Positions 33,609 through 45,397 of a stretch of 64,000 nucleotides of DNA are shown here, piece after piece. The stretch's first letter is position 1, and every line of letters begins with the position of its first letter. The stretch covers positions 124,001 to 188,000 of the forward strand of contig PYST01000002.1 of the NCBI GenBank assembly GCA_003049485.1. The letters run 5' to 3'. Both the position numbers and the translations under genes were made by a program. This DNA comes from Ophioceras dolichostomum. Lineage: Eukaryota; Ascomycota; Sordariomycetes; Magnaporthales; Ophioceraceae. The notes beneath the pieces were generated by a model that was not told the origin of the DNA, did not search any database, and saw only the letters and a program-made list of their open reading frames with translations.

Positions 33609-35070
33609 AAACCTCGTCTTGAGAAGAAAATTCCACAATACAGAAATCATGCGACTACCTAATCCACACAAACCCGAACGACTTGATCAGTTTTGTCTCG
33701 ACATTCATGCCATCCGGTTGTTGTTGTCCTTCACTGTTGGACCGTGGCCACCGCCAAACGAAGGGATGTCTCCGCCCCTTGCTTGCTATTTGCTGGCCTC
33801 GAGTATCTCTTTCATGTCTCTTTTTTTCAATGGCAGGTCTCTTTCTTTTTTGCTGGAGTGGTATGGTTCCGGTCGCACTTTATCCAGGAACGTTTTGAAC
33901 AATGTCTTAGTCGGTTTTTTACGTGTAACATATACGGTGCTTTGTATTTTTTGCTTTGTTTTTTTCCGGCTGTTTTGTTTGAGTACCCCCTAGACGCGAT
34001 ACTACTCTCGGTGTGGCTTTCTCCTTTTGTTACTCTTCGTTTTCACACTCAAACACGTCCTCTTGTCACTGGGTTCGAGCTCGACAGCGCAGACCCTGTA
34101 TTTGATGGACTGACTGGCGAAGAAACGTAACGTGTGGAATAGAAACGCGAACAGACACATACACATATGGGATAACACGACTTCATCGACAGCATGTGGC
34201 TGCCCATACGACGGGGGCGACCGTGGGTGACGGGAAGGGCTACCACGGAATATGTACTAGCGCTCAAAGTGACGAATTGGGTGGGGGGTTGAAAGGATAG
34301 GAGGGTTAGGGATCGACGATTTTATGAACTCCCGGCCTGGCGTATTAGAGAGGATCAGGCAAGGCAGGCAAGACTCGCAAGACAGGCAGGCTATTGACAT
34401 TTAGTAGACTGCACTGCTCGTTCGGCTAGCTAGGCCAATGTGGGAATCAACGAAGATATATAAAAATAAAATAAAAAATTCGGAGTTCAATTACTATAGA
34501 CAGGCCTCCTCGTTGGTAGGTGCTTTCTAGTGCTGAAACCGCCCAGTACCGGCAGGCAGTCGAAGGGAGGGTAAAACAAAGAGACGGGGAGGGAGACGAA
34601 GACATTTGTAGAAAGGTATCACTTTGGGTGCATGAACCTAGTGTCCCTACCTTCTTATATTTGCTACCCGAAGTGTTTACCTGATAATACTTTCAATAGC
34701 CCATTGCTATCTGGGGTGATGGGCTAGATGCCCGCCTGGTGTTTCGGTCTCTGTGTGTGCGGGCGGACAAGTCCGATACCGTCCAGAAGGAGCGGGGACT
34801 TTCGCTTATCGGAGGGTGAAGGGAAGGTTCATGATTCGGCCTTAGAGAAAATACACAGCTGTTCGGACTTCCATTCGATATTGCTCCATCCTCAGAAATA
34901 CCTGGGTAAAGATATATATCGGGTTTGGACAGAAACGAGACGACGAGGCTCATCATCTGACATACATCCTATCTGGTATACCTAGGTACCTACCAGTTGG
35001 AGAGTCAAAGCCTACTGCCCACCAACCTACCAGGCACTTAAGATAGCCACTCTCCTCAGCCCCGTGAAAG
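33609..35070. other. Intergenic region
   Basis: 3' flank of snt2 (T-rich) and promoter of the cytosine deaminase gene. A TACCTAGGTACCTACC motif lies at 34976-34995, about 75 bp before the start codon. No gene is supported. Confidence 0.5.
34976..34995. repeat. TACCTAGGTA-type motif in the fcy1 promoter
   Basis: A perfect TACCTAGGTA palindrome followed by CCTACC, roughly 75 bp upstream of the cytosine deaminase start codon, with CCTACCAGG repeated about 35 bp further on. Confidence 0.6.
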
Positions 35071-36511
35071 ATGGACGACGCGAAGAACTTCGCAATCGCT
35101 CTCGAGGAAGCACGTGCTGGATTTGAAGAGGGTGGTATTCCGGTGAGCATGACGAGTGGTGCCTGCCTACCGGTATCCTGTGAGCCCGGCTCATGGCTAT
35201 TCCCTACCACCCGATATCCCCCCCTTTTGCGCCCCCACTAGTGAAACTGTTACCTTGGGTTTGCTCCTACGGAGAATCTTGAGCTGCGCTGACCCCAGCT
35301 GTTTACTCCGAAACGCCACGGGAGGGACAAGATCGGGGCAGCGTTAGTGTCGAGCGAGGGCAAGCTGCTCGGCCGAGGGCGTAACCTGCGCGTGCAGGAG
35401 GGCTCGGCGATCCATCATGTATGTGCAGACTCTTTTATGGGCTTTTGAAAACTTTGTAAGCCGGGCGGCTGTCGCTGCGTTGTAATGTTCTGTTCAGGAG
35501 AGAAGAAGAGGGAGGGAGGAAGGGAGGGAGGAAAAATCTTGAAATGAGTTGAGAGCTAGCTAACCATACAACCGGACGAGAAACGAGACAGGGTGAAACA
35601 TCTGCCCTTGCAAACTCGGGAAGGCTGCCGGCGAGCGCGTATAAAGGTGTGTATCGAGGTGGCAGCTCATGCGTGCATGGGTCAACAGTCGAGCCACTCT
35701 ATCCGTAACCCCTTGAAATCTCGATCTCGGACGGGCAGTGCTAACATTGGAACCTCCGACTACTTTCCCCAACCAACCATCATCCTCCGTACAAAGGAAG
35801 CACCATGTACACCACTTTGTCCCCATGTGACATGTGTAAGCTTCTCCCTCGAGATTCCAGTCTCCATTCCTCATAGCCCTCCTCCATACTCCCATAACCT
35901 ACCTACCGATAGATGGTGGCGCTCTTCAGCAATACCAGTTAAATAACAGGGATTTTTTTTAAAAAAAACAAAAGGCACGGGGGCTTGCCTCCTCTACGGC
36001 ATCGGCCGTGTCGTGATCGGCGAGAACAAGACCTTCCTCGGCGGCGAGGCCTATCTCAAGCAGCGCGGCGTCGAGGTCGTGGTCCTCGACAACGCCGAGT
36101 GCAGGGACCTGATGGAGCGCTTCATCGAGGCCCGTCCAGAGCTATGGTCAGTCGAGCCCTGGATGGCCGGTGTGGCCGTTCCGTCTTCTTCATCTTCCAG
36201 ATCTTTTCACGTGCCCCTCCCCCTGGAATCCACCACCACCACCACAACCGAGCCATGAAGAAAGAGGTTCCCTTTATTTTTTTCACTCATGTCCCCCCCT
36301 CTCTCTTTCTCTCTTTCCCTCTTCTTTCGATTTACGAAATATCTTCTCTACTCTTTCCTTTTTGTGGATGCCTCGATGATTGACTTTGGAGACTTTGTTG
36401 TTGGTGGTGGTCGGTCCGCCTCCATCGTCTTTACCTCTTTTCTTTGGTTTGAACAGGAACGAGGACATTGGAGTCGAAAAGAGAGTATATTCCAAGGAGC
36501 CTACGACCTGA
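35071..36511 (+). CDS. fcy1: Cytosine deaminase (pyrimidine salvage)
   Basis: Six exons: 35071-35142, 35332-35418, 35592-35646, 35797-35835, 35975-36146 and 36457-36511. All phases agree and give 159 aa, close to the yeast enzyme. Zinc and catalytic residues are visible: HGE (His53, Glu55) and PCDMC (Cys82, Cys85), with MYTTLSPCDMCTGACLLYGI and RVVIGENKTFLGGE. The enzyme converts cytosine to uracil in the cytosol as part of pyrimidine salvage, and it is also what makes fungi sensitive to 5-fluorocytosine. The HGE motif straddles an exon junction and PCDMC sits at the end of a 39-nt exon. Five introns in 480 coding bases is unusually dense for this window. The C-terminus continues about a dozen residues past the usual ELWNEDIG ending, into Lys/Arg-rich sequence. 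Confidence 0.94.
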
Positions 36512-38364
36512 GGTCGGGCTCCCTCGGCTGCCTTTCGCCCATCGACGGCCCAATTGGGCACCGTATGACCCGAGAGACAACAAATATATCAGGGGGTGGA
36601 GTAGTTAGTCGAAATGGCTTCACATTCCAAAGGCTCCTCCTGATTGCCTTCCTAGCCCCAGGCTTCCTGTTGAAGGGAAGGAAAAGGGAGAAAGGCCAGG
36701 GTGAGAGTTTAGCAGACAGTATCTGTCACTTATAACTTCGGAATCTAGAGAATCTGAAATCATCACCGATCCCGCTCTATAGTAGAGACAGAACGAAAGA
36801 ACGCAGATTTTCTATCCTATCTTCTGGATCTAACATCGAGCTTTATATAGATCAATGCTCTGGGGCGCTACGGTAAGTAGCATGTACTATTTAGGTATAT
36901 ATAGGTACCGACCTATTCAAGTTACCTCCAAAATAATGAAGCCAGGCTCCGGATCCAGCCCAGAACAGGACACAGTGGGACAAGACCGGTACAAGAGGAA
37001 GGAGGGGTTAGTTTGGGGAATCGAGACCCAGCGATCCCATATTTGCGGTTTTTGGAGGCAGCCCGGAATGGAGGCTTCAATGTGCTAGGACAGGCAGAGC
37101 TGGGAGCCCATGCCAACTTGACCTCGCTGAAGTGTGGGATAAAAATGCCTGGAGCCTCCAGCCTTCAGCCTCCAGCCTCGAGCCTCGAGTCACTGAAATA
37201 ATGTGAGTCACTGTCCCTGGCTTCCCTTTCATGGTGTGAGTGGCGTAGAAGCTTTCTGCATTAGTACCTAGTCGGCAAGCCGGCTGCCTGTGACTATCAC
37301 TGTGACGTGCCGGCCCGGAACGGAGGCGTCGGCGGGCGGTGGAGCCAGCGTGGAGTAGCATTGCGACCAGAGTGGGGCTGCCTCGATGGGGCCTCCGTCC
37401 CGCCATTAAGGCAAGACTTCCTCCTGAAAGCCACTCCCTGGTGTGTCACACATGCGTCGACGGCCTTTCCCACCCAGCTCCTTGGTGGATTGTGGGGCTG
37501 CAGGGTCCTCCGAAAGGTAGCGCAGTAACAGCACCAGCCACGTCGAAACAATTCCATCAACTTCCATCGGAGGGGCTGAATGACAGGGGTGGCGCCTGGA
37601 GGCAACGGAAGAAATGCATACGAAACAATATTGAAATATTCAAATTCTCATCAGCCTCCAGGGACTGCAGTCATTGGCGCCTCGAGGTTCGGACTTTCAC
37701 TTTTAGAAGATAACAAGAGTTGTGGTTTCTGGGTTTCTAGAAGAAAGACTCTCTATCGCCAGACACACAAACAACGACGATTGCTCCGGAATTAATCAAA
37801 GGAAAAGGTTACCAAACCAAACTTAGGTACGTTAGGTGACGGAGAGACCAGCTGAGATTCTAATGTTGGCTGCCCCCCATCAGCGGTCGGAGACGGCTGT
37901 AATCCGTACCACCAACCAACCCCCCCTCCACTCGAAGAACCTTCCTGGAGCCCTGCACTGCACTGCTGGCGAAGTTCGCTGCTGAGAAATCCTCGAGCAT
38001 TTTCACCGTTTCCCTCTCTACTTCACCTTAACCTTCTCGTAGATTCTCAACAGTTCTTCTTTCATCATTTTGCCTTCCATTGCCTTTAAACCTTTCGAGG
38101 AGCCCACTCGCTGACAGCCTCTGACAGCATCCGGATTCTTCTCACCAGCCTACATATAACCGACAGCCTACAGCCTCCCGCCCACCGCATCGAATTCCAG
38201 ACTGAAACTAGAAAATCTTCTCACTCACAACCAACCAAACAACCAACTCTCCCCTAATAAGGGCTAGATCGCAGGCCTACGCCCTCTAGGAGTCTCGGGT
38301 CGCTTGAAGACAACCTTCCTATCAACACATCGCTTCTTTGCGGGCTGTAATCCCTACCGACAAC
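36512..38364. other. Intergenic region
   Basis: 3' flank of fcy1 and a long promoter/leader of the Hsp40 gene. Contains a short tandem repeat (37152-37189). The stretch just before the Hsp40 start is C/A-rich with CAACCAACCAAACAACCAAC, probably the mRNA leader. No gene is seen. Confidence 0.5.
37152..37189. repeat. Short tandem repeat, GAGCCTCCAGCCTTC type
   Basis: Five imperfect copies of a 7-8 nt unit (AGCCTCC/AGCCTTC/AGCCTCG) in a row. Intergenic; no function is evident. Confidence 0.75.
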
Positions 38365-40000
38365 ATGGTCAAGGAAACGAAACTCTACGATACGCTGGGG
38401 GTACGTCCGTCTCCTAGCCCGAAGCCTTGATCACGACCCATCCCATCTATTGCGCAGGAAAAAACACAGAGAGAACAGAAGTGCTAACCGACAATCGCAT
38501 CTTTCTAGGTATCCCCAGGCGCAACTGAACAAGAGCTGAAAAAGGCGTACAAGACGGGCGCACTCAAGTATCACCCTGGTATGTACGGCTGACGGGTTGA
38601 GTCCTTGACTCCTGACATGCTGACACATGCTGACCCTTCTTCTACCCCCCTCCCACAGACAAGAATGCGCACGACCCTGCCGCGGAGGACAAGTTCAAGG
38701 AGATATCGCACGCATACGAGGTCCTCAGCGACTCCCAGAAGCGCGCGATATACGACCAGTATGGCGAGGCGGGCTTGGACGGCAATGGTGGCGGAGGCAT
38801 GGCGGCCGAGGATCTGTTTGCGCAGTTCTTCGGCGGTGGCTCCTTCGGCGGCGGGCTAGGCGGCATGTTCGGCGGCGCGCCGAATCGCGGCCCGCCAAAG
38901 GCGCGAACAATCCACCACACGCACAAGGTTTCGCTGGAGGACATCTACCGCGGGAAGATCTCGAAGCTGGCTCTCCAGCGCTCTATCATCTGTGGGAAGT
39001 GCGATGGCCGTGGCGGCAAGGAGGGCGCCGTCCGCCGCTGCCCGGGCTGTGACGGCCACGGCATGAAGACGATGATGCGCCAGATGGGTCCCATGATCCA
39101 GCGCTTCCAGACTGCCTGCCCGGACTGCAACGGTGAGGGCGAGATCATCAAGGACAAGGACCGCTGCAAGGCCTGCAACGGCAAAAAGACCGTTGTGGAC
39201 CGCAAAGTTCTGCACGTCCACGTTGACCGAGGCGTCCGGAGCGGTACCCGTGTCGATTTCCGGGGCGAGGGTGACCAGGCCCCCGGAATCCAGGCTGGTG
39301 ATGTCGTCTTCGAGATCGAGCAGAAGCCCCACCCCCGCTTCACCCGCAAGGAGGACGACTTACTCTACCAGTGCGACATCGAGCTGGTGACCGCCTTGGC
39401 CGGCGGCACGATCTACGTCGAGCACCTCGACGACCGGTGGTTGAGCATCGACATTCTTCCTGGCGAGGCCATTGCTCCAGGTATGTATTAGCTTGATGGT
39501 GATGTGTTGTGTTCAAAACGCTGCGCGACTCGAGGGAGAGGGTGTTATTGAACCCCCCGCACCCCTCACATCTACTCGCTTACTGAGCGGCAGCAAGCCG
39601 TTATCCCCATCGCCTCGCTTCTTATCTCCGTCGTATCCTTATCATCACCGTACTGACCGCAAACAATCTACATGGAACAGGCGCCGTCAAGATGGTTCGT
39701 GGACAAGGCATGCCGTCGCCCCGCCACCACGACTTTGGCAACATGTACATCCAGTTCAACGTCAAGTTCCCTGAGAAGCACTGGTCCGACAACCCTGCCA
39801 CCTTCGACGCTCTGCGGAAGCTGCTTCCGGGCCCCGAAATGCAGAACATCCCGCCTACCGACGCCATGACTGACACCGCCGACCTCGAGGACCCCGATGG
39901 CCCCGCTGGTGCTAGGGCCTTTGGCGGCGGTGGCCCGGCCGACGATGACGAGGACGAGGGCCACGCGCACGGCGAACGCGTCCAGTGCGCGTCGCAGTAA
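38365..40000 (+). CDS. ydj1/mas5: Type I Hsp40 co-chaperone, Ydj1/Mas5 type
   Basis: Exons are 38365-38400, 38509-38578, 38659-39480 and 39681-40000, 415 aa. The J domain (about 6-70) has KYHPDKN, with the HPD split by intron 2. A short Gly/Phe-rich linker follows (FFGGGSFGGGLGGMFGG). Four zinc repeats are seen: CGKCDGRG, CPGCDGHG, CPDCNGEG and CKACNGKK. The C-terminal substrate-binding domains and a CaaX ending (CASQ) complete it. The protein stimulates Hsp70 ATPase and delivers clients, including mitochondrial precursors; CaaX farnesylation would tether it to the ER and outer mitochondrial membranes, as in yeast Ydj1. The 36-nt first exon is set by the ATG, the GTACGT donor and conservation of KLYDTLGVSPGA across the junction. 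Confidence 0.96.
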
Positions 40001-41239
40001 GGAGATGACCCGGAGCCCAAGTTACCAAGGTACTTACCTACTAGATACCTACCTCGAGATGGTTTAGATGAGGCCCACTCTACCAAGGACTTACCTTAGG
40101 CAACTGGCGCTTGTGGTTACCCGAGCTCAACCCCGAAGGTGATTTCGATTTTATACTTGGCTACGTTTTACATTGAAGGCCGAGAACCTTTTTATTTACC
40201 TTACCCCTTATATCTCCTCTTCTGGTCTCTTCTATGAAGCAAACGAATGAATGACTGGGAGGAGAACCGGGAGGGGGTGGTCTCGATGTTGCGGCGCTTG
40301 GGTTGGGACATTCCGCATGGCAATCTACTCAACGACCAAGCAGATCATGACTATTGATAATGAGCTCAATGGAAGGAGGAATACGAGGAATGGGAAGGAT
40401 TCGGGAAGTGAATGGCTGGCGGCCACATGACTTTGCCCTCCGCCTCTTCTTTTTTTATCATTCATATTTATTTTTTTGCGGACCGATTAACTGCCAGAAG
40501 TATCACTCCTTTTTGTTCTGCCTTTTCTTTTTCCTTTTTCTTTTTTTCTACTTCATGGGAGGATAGATTATAGGAATGGCTCCATCCATTTACCATCGTG
40601 GCCTGGCCGTCATTCTCTCCGTTTTTGCGGGCTTCGCCTTTCACCTGCTCGTCATCCTTGGATTGACTGGTATCTACTCCAACTTCCCCCCTGTCTCTTC
40701 CCCTCCGTTTACGTCTGCCAATCGTTTTCTTCTCCATTCCTCTTCCCCTGCCGCGCCATTTCGGTACTTCTGCTCGCCGGTAACTTCTCTTTTGTTATGT
40801 TCCTTGGCTTTTTCCTGTGTTGGCGTTTCCAAAGAGGCAATAGACGGAAGGAGGGTTTTGAAAGATTTGGGAGAGGGAAAGATGGGGGGATGGGTTGGGC
40901 GAGGCAGATGGATGGATAGAATGGCTGAAGCATGACCACTTAGGTGGTACCTTTCTACACCTTGCCCCCCTATGCGCCTACCTATCCTGCCCTATCCTAT
41001 CCTTCTCACTGCTGTCTTTCTCCGTCGGGATTCAGATAATTAGTCGGTCGATTTTCACGTACGGGCAGTAGAGAATTGGAAGTCAATTTGCAGAAAGACA
41101 CGACTGGACGGACGCTACTGCATTTGTTTGTTTGTTCGGAGTGAGGTGCTGCCAGTGGACTGAGATGCGTGTCTGCGGGTATATATCATATAATTACCTA
41201 TGGTTCGTGATCTCGGTGATCCTATCAAGTTCACTCTAG
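40001..41239. other. Convergent intergenic region
   Basis: 3' flanks of the Hsp40 gene (+) and trm82 (-). A TACTTACCTACTAGATACCTACC motif group lies at 40030-40055, and T-rich stretches follow. Open frames near 40468-40935 are short and low-complexity. No gene is supported. Confidence 0.5.
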
Positions 41240-43124
41240 TCAGTCCTCGACGGCCTCGGCCGCATTGGCGTTGCCGCCAGTGCCCTCAGAGGAGTTTTTC
41301 CTCAGGCTCTCAATAGTGTACAGCGCCCTCCATACCTCCTCTTGGGAGATGTCGGTGTCTTTCCGCATGAATTTAGGCACAGAGGTGTCGCCCTTGTGAC
41401 CCCCAATGCCACGGCTGGGGCAAAACTTGCTGTCGTGTTCATTAAGGTAGTATCCCATGGCCTGGCGGACGGAGCCCCTCTGATGTGGCGGAGCGGACGA
41501 CAGATCGAATGTCGCCATAAACAGCGTGGTGCGTGCTTGTGAGGTCGGAGGGACCGAGGCTATGTCGATGGGCCAGGTGGCGATCTCGCGGTAGGTTTGA
41601 TGATGCCGAAGCACCCCGTCCTCGGTGAGCCTGAAGAAAAATATGGCGCGGACTCTATTCTCATTGGATTTTTCGGTCAGAACGGCTTAGCTGAGTTCGA
41701 AGGGGCGGATAAAAAGGGCATTACCGTTCGCAAATCACAGCCACGACGAACTTAAACCCATGGATGGCTGCTTGCTTCTCCGAGAGCGCCACAGGGCGAA
41801 TTGCCGAGACGGCCACGATTTTCGCGGCGCGATCAACCTCCCGCACGCGAGTGAGAAGGTTGGTCCTGGAAAGCAATCGCCCGCGTAACCAGTCCCACAC
41901 GAACAGATCGGGGTCCCCGCCGCCCGAGACCAGGAGGCATCCGAGGCCGCTGGGGCCCACGGCTTCGCGCACGATGCAGAGCTCGCTGACGAACTGCTCA
42001 TGGCCGAGGCAAAATGTCTCGATCACATGTGCCTGCGGCATCCCTCGCGAGACGCGGATGTGCTCGTCCCGGTCAGCGGTGAGGATGTAGCTCCTCTGGG
42101 TGCCGTCGGGAGAGCGAGAGAAGCCGAGGGCCACGCTCGTGAGCATCGAGACGTGGCCCAACAGCAGGCAGCCGTGCTCGAACGCGGCGGCAGCGGCGGC
42201 GGAATCAGCATCCTCAGCGGGCGATGTGGCACTGCTGCCGTCGCCTCCAGAGACGGAGCTAGGGCCGGAGCCATTCTTCAGCTGCTGCCGCTCGAGGTGC
42301 AGCTTTTGGTTCGCCAGAGCCCGCAGGTTGCGTGCGGAATGGACGGTTGTCTCGTCCGCCTGGGGTCTGTGCCTGGGTGCCGCTGGTGTTAGGCGTGCCA
42401 CTGCCGAAACCTGCAGAGCCGCCACCTCGTCCTCGTCGTCGAGGACTGGCAGGGCGTAGACGTCGCCGAACTTGTCACCCGAGATGATGGTCTTGTCATC
42501 GGGGGTGATCACCAGCGAGCAGGGTCGCTTAGGCATAACTCTATAGGGCTGGATGAGATAGTGTCCAGAAATCGTACAAGGCAGGTATCCCACCTGGGCA
42601 CCTCGGTAGATGTAAGTGACCTGTACTCACCGCCTACTTGGCTCCAGTTCACGGAAGAACCTGCCAGAATTGTCGATGTCGAAAACCCAAATCGTTTTGT
42701 CATGGCCCGAAACAGCGATAAGATGGTGGCCAGTTGAAGTGGTCTCCAGAATGGTGAAGAATGGGTAGTCGGTTGGCTTCGAAGAGACAATTTTTGACGC
42801 CTTTCTCTTCTCGGCCGCTCCAGCGTTCTCCGCAGCCTGAGTCGTCTTTGCGGCATCGGTTGTCGTCAACCCGTCATCCAACTTCACCCTCTTAGACGGT
42901 CGGTCTTTCTCGGCCCCATCTTGAACAGTGCCTGCCCCGGAAGGTGCACGAGGCGGCCCAGCAGACGGAGTTGGCTGGTTCTCTTCCCTTTCTAGATCAG
43001 GGTGGCTCCAAGAGTCCACGTGAGACCAGCTGTTTTCGCTGCTAGTGAAGACATTTATAGTTCCGCCTTGAGCTATGAAAAGTAGATCACCGCAAATCTT
43101 GAGGCGCTGGTAAGGGAGCTGCAT
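41240..43124 (-). CDS. trm82: tRNA (guanine-N7) methyltransferase non-catalytic subunit Trm82
   Basis: Minus-strand exons are 43124-42631, 42540-41725 and 41654-41240, 574 aa. Both introns split an Arg codon as CG|A (donors GTGAGT and GTAATG). WD40-type blades are seen: an N-terminal MQLPYQRLKICGDLL strand, SGHDKTIWVFDI, the family signature CSLVITPDDKTIISGDKFGDVY, a later TADRDEHIRVSRG, and SGGGDPDLFVWDW. Trm82 is the WD-repeat partner that stabilises the Trm8 methyltransferase, which makes m7G46 in tRNA; it is largely nuclear. Low-complexity insertions (about 50-115 and an Ala-rich stretch near 230-255) lengthen it over the yeast protein, as is usual in filamentous fungi. It diverges from rpp0 across 420 bp. 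Confidence 0.95.
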
Positions 43125-43544
43125 CTCTAAGAGTCACTAAGAGCACAGGAATTGTGTCGTCGGTGCAGCTTTTCATGTTCGTGTGAAGTAAAGCCGGCGA
43201 ATCGAGTGTACGCTAGCCGTCTACGTAGTCGGTCCATGTTGAATGACAGAGAAATCTGATATCATCTGATCTAGCACGTGAGCAACGCGACTTTCGACAA
43301 GGGTACCTCGTCGAATGACAGCCTGCTCCACCGTTTTTGCGCTAGTACAAATTAGAACTAGCGTCAGGAAGCCCTACCGAGCACACAGAATAAAAAAACC
43401 TCCAGCGAAACTTTCTGGTGACTTGCAGATCAACGATAGCATCAACTTTCGCAAATAGGAACAGCAGCGGTTCCTTTCCCCCTTCCTTTCAACCACTCAA
43501 AACCCCCTCGCCCTTAAACATCCTGCCTTCATAAAAAAGAAGAT
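43125..43544. promoter_or_regulatory. Bidirectional promoter, trm82 / rpp0
   Basis: 420 bp separate the two divergent start codons, so both promoters and leaders must fit here. An imperfect 19-bp palindrome CGACAAGGGTACCTCGTCG lies at about 43295-43313, and the rpp0 side ends in a C/T-rich leader. Co-regulation of a tRNA-modification gene and a ribosomal-protein gene is an inference from the layout only. Confidence 0.6.
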
Positions 43545-44605
43545 ATGGGGGGCAAGACGGGTAACAAGGCCGGCTACTTCGACAAGCTCAAGGGCTTGCT
43601 TGAGGAGTACAAGTCGATCTTCGTCGTTGGCGTCGACAATGTCAGCTCCCAGCAGATGCACGAGATCCGGCAGTCGCTCCGTGGCGACGCTGTCGTCCTG
43701 ATGGGCAAGAACACCATGGTGAGTCCAACACGCGCGTCTGGGAGCGGGAAGCGGGAGCGGGAGCACGAAGGAGCAACAGCAAGGCATTGAAGAGTTGCAG
43801 CGATTGACAAAGATGTTCTTTTTCGCCCTCATTCTAGGTCCGTCGGGCGCTCAAGACCTTCCTGTCCGATTCGCCCGAGTACGAGCGCCTTCTGCCCCAC
43901 GTCAAGGGCAACGTCGGCTTTGTCTTCACCAACGGCGACCTGAAGACCATTCGTGACAAGGTCCTGGCCAACCGTGTCGCGGCCCCCGCCCGTGCCGGCG
44001 CCGTTGCTCCCGATGACGTGTGGGTCCCCGCCGGCAACACCGGCATGGAGCCCGGCAAGACCTCCTTCTTCCAGGCTCTTGGTATTCCCACCAAGATCGC
44101 CCGTGGTACCATCGAAATCACGAGCGACCTGAAGCTCGTCGAGGCCGGCACCAAGGTCGGCCCGTCCGAGGCGACCCTGCTGAACATGCTCAACATCTCG
44201 CCCTTCACCTACGGTCTGAGTATTGCTCAGGTGTACGACGAGGGTAACACCTTCCCGTCGAGCGTCCTGGACATCTCGGAGGACCAGCTGCTGGCTTCGT
44301 TCTCGACGGCCATCACGACCATCGCGTCCATCTCGCTGGCCCTCAACTTCCCCACCCTGCCCTCGGTCATCCACTCCGTTGTCAACAGCTACAAGAAGAT
44401 CCTGGCCGTCGCCATCGAGACTGACTATAGCTGGCCCGAGATCGAGGAGCTCAAGGACCGCATCGCCAACCCAGACGCGTACGCTTCGGCCACGCCTGCC
44501 GGTGGCGCTGGCGGTGCCGCCACCGAGACCAAGGCCGAGGAGAAGAAGGAGGAGGAGCAGGAGGAGGAGTCTGACGAGGACATGGGCTTCGGCCTCTTCG
44601 ACTAA
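43545..44605 (+). CDS. rpp0: 60S acidic ribosomal protein P0 (uL10)
   Basis: Exons are 43545-43718 and 43838-44605, 313 aa, the usual length. The intron is GTGAGT...TTCTAG. The N-terminus (GGKTGNKAGYFDKLKGLLEEYKSIFVVGVDNV) and VLMGKNTMVRRALK form the rRNA-binding L10 domain. Later come GIPTKIARGTIEI, the P1/P2-binding spine, an Ala/Gly hinge, and the acidic stalk tail SDEDMGFGLFD, which contacts elongation factors. P0 anchors P1-P2 dimers on the large subunit GTPase-associated centre. Codon use is extremely biased to C/G third positions, as expected for a highly expressed gene. Confidence 0.98.
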
Positions 44606-45397
44606 GCGGCTCGGACGCCTATGTCCATGCCGATACTCGATGCGTTTGACGATGACACGATCGACTTGAGACCTCAAAAGCCAAATAAAAGGCACCCTCA
44701 AATAGGGCTCTGGGTCTGTGTCTGTGAGCGGGGGGTTACGTTCGTCGGTGTTTTTGTTAGCCTGCCTCCTCGCTTCATGAGAGACGAACCCTGTCTGCTG
44801 GCCACTCGCCATGTTGCCCAACCTGCCTTTCCGTGACTGTGATGGATGAACGAGGAGTTCCCAGGGGGTTCGACCCCTATTCGCCACGACCCCTCAACTC
44901 AGTCCACGTGTTACCACTAGGTAAGCAACCCGAACATTTCTTAGCCCAGCCCCTCATAGCTCTTCCCTGGAGCCGTGTCGATGATTATACAAAATCAATC
45001 GAGCTTTTTAAACCTGATTAAAACATTTGATGATAAACCCATCACCACCCTCTGAGACACGTCGCCAGCCCTTGCTATTTTCGAGATTCCTTTCTATTAT
45101 GACCAATGAGTTCAGAGCTGGGGAATAGAGGCTAACGCGGCTACTTCTAGACACCGAGAATATGCGTAAGGCACAAAATACATATCCTACATCCTCATAT
45201 TACACGTATTGTACAGCCGACTGTTTGTCGTTGCCTTATCGCATCTTCCTCCCGTTGCGAGACTTGTAAGTGAGGCGTCCAGTCACGTAGGACCACGACG
45301 AGATCCGTAGCAATGGCCAGTGTAGCCCGAGGGGCAGCTACCGTAGAAAACCATCCACATCCAATCCATGTATCGGCTCAAAATCCTGGACCGCACG
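44606..45397. other. Convergent intergenic region
   Basis: 3' flanks of rpp0 (+) and msh1 (-). AT-richer than its surroundings near 44980-45250. No gene is seen. Confidence 0.55.
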
